Positions 57,783 to 64,000 of a stretch of 64,000 nucleotides of DNA are shown in pieces. The stretch is from Tetradesmus obliquus (Eukaryota > Chlorophyta > Chlorophyceae > Sphaeropleales > Scenedesmaceae), in assembly GCA_030272155.1 (NCBI GenBank), contig CP126195.1, positions 3,641,001 to 3,705,000 on the forward strand, written 5' to 3'. The position numbers and the translations under genes are program-made. Positions within the stretch are counted from its first letter, which is position 1. The number at the start of each line of letters is the position of its first letter. The notes under the pieces were generated by a model. It saw nothing but the letters and a program-made list of their open reading frames with translations, was not told the origin of the DNA and ran no database searches.

Positions 57783-59582
57783 GCGTTTGACTTGGTCCTG
57801 AGTACCCCAACACAGCGCTTGATGCAGCAACCACGTGCAGCTTGCTGTGCAGCAGCAAGGCAGTCACGGCAGCTGCGCAGCAGGCAGGGCCTTGCAGCAG
57901 CATCTGCATTAAGCGCAAATCTGTGCGCGACAAGCAAGTTGCCTCACGCGCAACAGCTTTTACCAAGTGGCTCCCGCCACGTGCACACCTGGTGAGGGAG
58001 ATAGAGCTGGATGTAGAGCAACTTCCACCACCAGACAACGACAGCGACGACGAAGTTGACGTGCAGGTGCTGCGTGCCCTGGACCAGTTGCATGACACAA
58101 CCGTTGACGATGACACACGTCGTGCGCTCGACAGCACGCTGGTGTCCAGCCTGCAGAAGATCGCTGCAGGAGACGGCAGTGGCAGCACGGCCAGCACAGC
58201 AACTACAGGCAGCAAGCAGGAGCAGCAGCAACAGCAGCAGCAGCGGCTGCCGTTTACACTGCGCAGCTTCAGCAGCAGCGTGCCACACGGCGCTGAGCTG
58301 CTGTCTGCGCTGCCGGCAGCCACCCTGACCAGCCTCAGCTGCCTCTGGGCTCTGCACAACAAACCAGACTTTTCTCCATCAGATGCCATCCGAGAGGATG
58401 ATGCAACAGGCGCCCTGACTCGCCTCACCAACCTGCGCCACCTCAGTGTGGAGGGACAAGATCTCTTGGGGGTGCTTATCTGCTGGACTCTGTTGAGGCG
58501 CTCACGCAACTGACATGCCTGCACGCCTGCGGGCTGGCATGCAACATGGAGGAGGACCTGCAGGCGCTGCCGGACAGCTTGGAGCGCCTGCACCTGGAGC
58601 ACTTTGTCATCCTAAGAGGTGACTCAGACGACGAAGACGACAACGACAGCAACGCAGCAGCAGCCGCGGCAGATGAAGGCACCCAGCACCTGGGCATGTG
58701 CCACCTCATGCGCCTCACGCAGCTGTCGCTACAGCTGGACGAGTTGCCTGACGACCTTCGCATCGCCGAGCGGCTGCCTACTCAGCTGCTGGAGCTCACC
58801 GCCAGCGCTGTCAGCGATGACAGTGACGGCAGCGCAGGGCCCTGCGCGGTGCTGACGCTGCTGGGCGGTCTGACAAGGCTGCAGCAGCTGCAGCGCCTCA
58901 CCCTGCGCAACTGCCGCGAGTCCAAGGCGGGCCTGCTTGCGCTGAACGGCCTGACAATACTCACAGAGATCAACCTGCGGTATGACCAGGTGCTGGCGGA
59001 TGTGCAGACTAGCAGCGCCTGGGCGCAGCTGAAGCAGCTGCGCAGCCTGCACGTACGCACCGCACGCTTGGAGCAGAACCGTGCGTATGACGGCGGCAGA
59101 GGATTCAAGCAAGTGATGGAGGGCATAGAAGCAGCAATCAGCCTGCGCAAGCTGCACCTGGACCTCAGAGATGGCAGTCTTGGAAACAGCATGCGGCCCA
59201 AGCTCTTTGGATACCTGACTGGCTTGCAGCAGCTGCAGGAGCTGCGCGTCAAAGGTGTGCATTTTGCCGGCAAAGATGGCGCGCAATTGCAGCAGTGGGC
59301 AAGGGGGGTGTACGGCGGAGATTCTGAGCGCGTGAGGCGTGCCATGCAGTCAGATGCAGCTGACATCCAGCAGCTGACGGCCCTGACAGGCCTGACTCGG
59401 CTGGAGGTGACGTCATGGGCAGCTGGGGCCGCAGCAGTGGGTGCATCTTAGTTAAATGTGGCGACTGCTTGCAGCTGCTGACGCAGCTGCGTGCGCTGAC
59501 ATGCCTGGAGGTCAGTGACATACATGGTTCGGCACCTACACGCCAGCAGCTGGCAGAAATTTGGGCGGCTGTGCATGGCTAG
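57783..59582 (+). pseudogene. LRR paralogue 5, inverted and decayed
   Basis: Homologous to the minus-strand array but on the plus strand. It starts after an acceptor (CACTGCAG/GCGTTTGAC) with AFDLVLSTPTQ. The frame shifts near 57811, then continues CSLLCSSKAVTAAAQQAG...LRSFSSSVPHGAELLSALPAATLTSL. It shifts again in a G-run near 58470, after ...SVEGQDLLG. The LRR region is open from there to a stop at 59451, where about 40 residues present in the sisters are missing. The last repeat (GDCLQLLTQLRALTCLEV...WAAVHG) resumes and ends at a stop at 59580-59582. Three independent lesions make this a clear pseudogene. Confidence 0.8.
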
Positions 59583-62539
59583 CAGCAAGGTTTGTGGCCA
59601 CAGTAGCAGGTGCAGCAGCTGGCATCCCTGTGTTGTGAAGCCAATGTGTGCAAGTGTAGTGGGACGCTGGCAACGTGGGTGCTGCATGTGAGCTGGAAAG
59701 CATGGTGTGTTGAAGCATTTTGCGGCACGCTGTGGCGTAGTTTGTGCAGGTTGCCGTTATCGCTTAGCTGATTCGTTCTTGTTGCGGTAATGGCCGACAG
59801 CAGGAACTGTGCTAGCAGATGGCACCGCTGGCAGCAGTTGATCAGGTGGTGCTTGGTCCCATGCTCCAGGTGGTGCTTGCTCCTGTTGCCAATCGATGTG
59901 ACAGTGTCAGTGGCCTTTCTCTTTCTGTTGGGGATGCGTAGTGGTTGTGTGGTTTGCTTCAGTACTGGCAGCACTGACTGACTTCTGTGATGCTGCAGCA
60001 TCTACACACCCCACTTGCCTTCATTTGGGCGCGTCACCTTGTCAAGCGCTAGTGTACTGAGCGCTCAATACGTGTTGCTCTGTCAGCGACCTGTGTCTGC
60101 ACGAGCAGCAGCTAACATTTGAACAGCAACGGTAACACACTAGCGCCAACTGTATATCAACAGAATGCAGCGCTCTGCTGTGTTTGGTTCTGCTCCAGCT
60201 GCCCCTGCAGGGTCAAGCCCTGCACCAGGGACATGCCCTGCTGCTGCTTCAACGGTGCTTCAAAGCACCAAGTGGATCATTGACTTCGCTTGGCTGTGGA
60301 ATGTTACCTTGGAGTGTCACACTGTGTGCAACTGGCACGACCTTGAAGAGCTTGTTCCCGGACCTGCCAGGCGCCTGGTGCACCCGCAACATGGTGTGTA
60401 GTCACGTGTAGTCAGGACTAGGGGCTGCTTGCCATAGTGCAGCTTGCCAGTGCGCTAGAGTCACTGGCCGAATCCAGTGGATGGCTGATGGATCAAGTGG
60501 TTGCCCAATGAGCCTGTCATTGGCTCAAAAACGGGCTGTGTTCCCGTCGTGTAAACACACAAATCGTGGTGCTGCATGTGATGCCGCGGATTCAATCTAA
60601 GTCAACATTAAAAGTCAACGTTGACTGTGTAAGCTGTTCTGCTGATGCAGTGGCGCAGTTTCGTGTACAATATAGCAAGTATCATTTGTCTACTAGTAGT
60701 GGATGCATGCATGGAAGACCTGTCTTCACGAGTCCCCTGATGTCAAGCGGAGCCAGCAGTAGCAAGTTCGTTGTTTACAGCATGCACAACTGCACACACA
60801 GCAACAAGACACGCCATACTGAACACGTAGTCACACTCATACACGAGATGCACCAACACCTGGGTTAAGTAATACTGCTGCCAGCTGTCCCCGACATGTG
60901 CAGCAGCCGTCCTACCTACTAACTAGCTCTGCACCCACCAACAGCCACACCACTGAACAAGCAAGTAGATACAGAGTTCACAGCCACAAACCACTTACTA
61001 TGCAGGATGACAAAATGTGCGATAGCTACTGGCGGCTCCCTCCTGTTTGAGGGAGCCGCAGCCCCCTGCACATGTCGGCAAACCCTACACCCTACTAAGC
61101 TAAGACAGCCGGCAGCATGCACCACCAACACCAGTGTGTGGGCAGTCAGAGGGCCGAGTCACAGGACCAAGACGCCAACAAGACACGTCAGCCAAAGCAC
61201 AGTTTCCATGCCACAGAGAACCAGGCCAATGGCAGTGTTATGCAAAGGCTTGGATGGACATCAACCGTGATGAGCCACCACGCCAGCGAAGCTGTTGCTC
61301 GGCATCATAGAAGACACTAAACAGCATGCAGCAGTGCATGCATGCTTAGCCCACGAAGAAAAGGCACAACAAGGACAGCACGCCACACGCAACAATCACT
61401 CACCACACGACAAGATGCTAGAACTGCACGCACGGTGCTGCTGCATTTGCAACCACAGCAGCAGCAAACCCTGCTGCAGGATCGACACCGCAGCTGGGTT
61501 GCAGCAGCAGCAAGCACCACAACAAAGACGCAGCTACAAGACGCAGACACAGACTCGTGCAGGCCGGCAGCACGCCTCGCCTGCTGTACACTCAACACGC
61601 CACAGCCTATGCATGCATGGACAACGCTCACATGTACGCGACACTCGACACACATACACACATGTACACACAGCATGCCGCCACAGGCACATGCGGCTTT
61701 GGGTGCGCCTGCTGTCAATGCAATGCACAGCAGCGGGATGGCTTAGCTGCTGCTGATATTGTGGCCAGGCTGGTGGCAGTGAAAGCCAGCGAGCCTTGCA
61801 AGCTGGCTAGTGTGCTGCCCGCACTGTTGCTGGCAGTGGCATAGAAGAGGCAAGGAGCAGCAGCATCTGCAGCCAGCCGTAACAAATACCTTCGGTTGGC
61901 CCAAACAGAGCAGCACACCATGCTGGGAAGCACAGCAGCTGCCATAGAGTAATCCATTCAAACTATTATGGTGGCCATGTACACGGATGCACAAGCCACC
62001 TGCGCCGCAGCACTTTACGAGCCGCAATCTGCTGCAATCCTTCCCTCACATGCCATGCCAGCCAGCCGCCTGCCACACAAATCAGCTATGCCAAGCATTG
62101 CCCACTGCAGAGCTGCTGCGCCTGACAGCACTTCCCAGGCGCAACCCCAAGCTGCTGTGCTACTGCAATAAGGCCAAATACAGAGGCCCCTGGCTGCCTT
62201 GTTCAGGCATGCGCATGCGTAGTGCACTTCTGCACACCCCACACCCCCATGCATAATCACACCCACACACCACATACAACACGCCACACGGGACTAGGGC
62301 AGGTACAGTGCACCCCCAGGACGCGCCTGCACCTGCAGAAAATTCGCACATCAGCCATAGCTAGCTCCTCCACGCGCGCAACAGCCGCTGCTGCAAGCTG
62401 GTTGGGTCCTTTCACACGTCAGAGGAAGATCTGCCCTGCAGGCAGCATGAAAGCCATGCCGCCAGCTGCAGCTTCACCATCTTCTTCTTCGTCGCTGCTG
62501 CCGCTGCCATTGCCACCGTGTGGCTGGCTAAGCCCCGCC
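59583..62539. other. gene-free stretch (3 kb)
   Basis: No gene supported. It is CA- and GCA-rich, with many ACACA/CACAC runs around 61590-61700 and 62230-62290. Short frames on both strands have no domain. Confidence 0.45.
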
Positions 62540-63814
62540 TCACTTGGATGCGAAGCTCTGAAAGTTGAAGGCGCCTGCTGGCTGGCCGCCCTGCGCTGCA
62601 CCATCTGCTGGGGCGCCTGCAAAGTTGAAGCCGCCGGCTTGCTGCAGTGTGGGAAGCATGGCAAGCAGCAACAGCAAGCAGCAACAGCAAGCAGCAACAG
62701 ACACAATAGGTCAGAGCCCTGTGCTGAGCACTGCTGCTGTTGAGAGGCACACATCTCTCCATCACAGTGGTGCCTTCTTGCGTGCAGCTACAGAGTCATG
62801 CACAGCACGAGAGGCTAACACATGTCCTGCACAGAAAAGATGCAAACATAGGCTTCTGGCAAGCGTGCTGCTGGCCCACCTGTGCCGCTGGCGCCTGCCC
62901 GAACGCGTACTGGTTGCCTGCCAGCTGCGGGGCCAGGTTCTGGTCCTCCAGGCCCTCCTCGCACTCAAAGTAGGTCTCCAGCATGGACACAGCCTTCTCG
63001 TACAGGTCCTCGTTGGCGTGCTCCTGCAGGGGTGCAGCACGCAAACATAACAAGCGTGCATAAGAACATCAGGCGGCTACCCAGGAGGCAAAGATCGGGT
63101 GTATGTACACACAAGGACCATATAACTGAGCTGTGTGCAGCAACAATCAATGATTTGCGTTTGTCTGTTTCAATATTTCTGGTCCTTACTCTGTTCCTTA
63201 AAAACTTCAGGCAAAACAAATGAGCAGCACGTAAGCGCATCTCCGCCCGCACCTGCAGCGCCTCGATCTTGTCCAGGCCATCAGCGTCCTCCACCATCTG
63301 CGCGAAGGGGTTGTTGCCGCCGCCGCCAGGCATGCGCTTCAGCTGCTCGCCAACCTGCAGGGTGGGCAACACCACACAGCACAGGCATTCGTGGGTCAGC
63401 GCTTGCAGCCACTTCATGGAGGAACACAGGTGTTTCGACAACACGACTTGCACGCACCTAAAGCGATGTGATCTGACACCAACATCAGCGCCCCACCCCC
63501 GCCCACCTTGGATGTTCTCAAGGCCCTCCAGCGCCACCACAACGTCTTACACCATCACGAGCTGATTGACCTCTACCCGGCCCCAATCCAGGCCGCCCAA
63601 TCAACATCTATAAATGTGATTGGCGCACCTTGAGGATGTTCTCCAGGCCCTCCAGCGCCACGGTCACGATGCGCACGTCGGGCACGCCCAGCAGGTCGCA
63701 CAGCGGGCGCACCGCGCCCACGTCCACCAGGTAGCGGATCTGCTCCGCGGTGCCGCCGCTGGTGGCGTTGCTGATGGCCCAGGCCGCCTCCTTCTTGATG
63801 TCAAACTCTGCAGA
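62540..63814 (-). CDS. importin subunit alpha, C-terminal exons (gene continues beyond 64000)
   Basis: A nuclear-import adaptor that binds nuclear localisation signals in its Armadillo groove and hands cargo to importin beta. Four exons are visible: 63814-63629 (end of the Arm array, [15 protein letters not shown]...[15 protein letters not shown] and [12 protein letters not shown]), 63354-63253 ([20 protein letters not shown]...), 63023-62880 ([23 protein letters not shown], the last Arm repeat) and 62641-62540 (a Gly/Ala-rich tail with two FNF motifs ending FQSFASK). All junctions are phase 0. The importin-beta-binding domain and most Arm repeats lie past the right edge. Intron 1 carries an extra copy of the first exon's end. 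Confidence 0.9.
63507..63546 (-). repeat. intronic duplicate of the importin-alpha exon end and donor
   Basis: Repeats the sequence encoding VALEGLENI and the following AAG/GTG donor at an offset of 122 bp from the real junction at 63629. About 35 bp are alike, with a 2-base deletion just before the donor that would shift the frame. Confidence 0.8.
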
Positions 63815-64000
63815 CTGCGCCAAGGAAGACAGCAACAGAAGCAGTCCAGCGGCAGGCAGGGAGGTGCGTCAATGAGTTAGTATACGTGGCAACCATGGTG
63901 TTGGCTGCAGCCGCTACTGACGACTCACTTCACAAAATGAACGGCTGACGCAGCTGCCACCACTGTTGCTGCTTTGCACACCCACAGCAACACTCGCCCT
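63815..64000 (-). other. importin-alpha intron up to the window edge
   Basis: No further Arm-repeat exon is recognisable in these 186 bases, so this is probably intron. Confidence 0.5.

Noticed and set aside
62419-62754. Minus-strand ORF with an acidic Ser/Glu tail at the importin 3' end
   Set aside because: It is in a different frame from the spliced importin exon, which ends with the FNF-containing tail at 62540 in correct phase.

Overview
This window looks like nuclear DNA from a unicellular green alga, probably of the Chlorophyceae (a Scenedesmus/Tetradesmus-like relative is my guess, not proven). The reasons are intron-dense genes with GT-AG borders, pervasive CAG/CTG trinucleotide runs in exons, introns and spacers, poly-Q/A/S tracts inside conserved proteins, TGTAA motifs downstream of several stops, and eukaryote-only genes (RNase P/MRP subunit POP1, importin alpha). 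There are no operons, no CRISPR array and no rRNA; I saw no tRNA.

Layout. 1-7.2 kb: gene-free, with a ~1-kb inverted-repeat element (1971-2967), a 186-bp (CAT)n tract and clustered palindromes. 7.3-7.6 kb: first exon of a secreted sushi-like protein (-). 8.16-13.16 kb: a mobile region in which two near-identical 721-bp direct repeats, each with its own ~25-bp terminal inverted repeats, bracket a DDE transposase (-). The transposase intron carries, on the opposite strand, a 322-codon ORF resembling a PD-(D/E)XK nuclease. 14.5-19.6 kb: POP1 (-), five exons. 21.1-22.2 kb: 3' part of a WW-domain gene (+). 22.7-25.3 kb: glutathione S-transferase (+), seven exons. 28.6-29.6 kb: last exon of an unrecognised helical protein (-). 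31.1-36.8 kb: a long low-complexity/coiled-coil protein with repeated (D/E)CTFxP motifs (-). 38.0-40.8 kb: leucine-carboxyl-methyltransferase-family enzyme (-), six exons including a GC-AG intron. 41.5-53.0 kb: four tandem paralogues of a leucine-rich-repeat family (-), the fourth frameshifted; a fifth, inverted and decayed copy lies at 57.8-59.6 kb (+). 53.5-56.4 kb, between them: a class I methyltransferase-like gene with an NPPF motif (+), six exons. 62.5-64 kb: 3' end of importin alpha (-), running off the right edge.

The housekeeping genes are functionally unrelated neighbours: RNA processing, nuclear import, detoxification, two methyltransferases and a possible cytoskeletal protein. The accessory parts are the LRR array, which is expanding and decaying by tandem duplication, and the transposase/nuclease composite. 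A recurring structural theme is that four introns in three genes (POP1, GST twice, importin alpha) each hold a decayed extra copy of the preceding exon end plus its 5' splice site 92-251 bp downstream of the real one. This suggests that introns here grow by short tandem duplications across splice junctions.

Exon borders were inferred by eye from GT/AG signals, reading-frame phase and family conservation; there is no transcript evidence.
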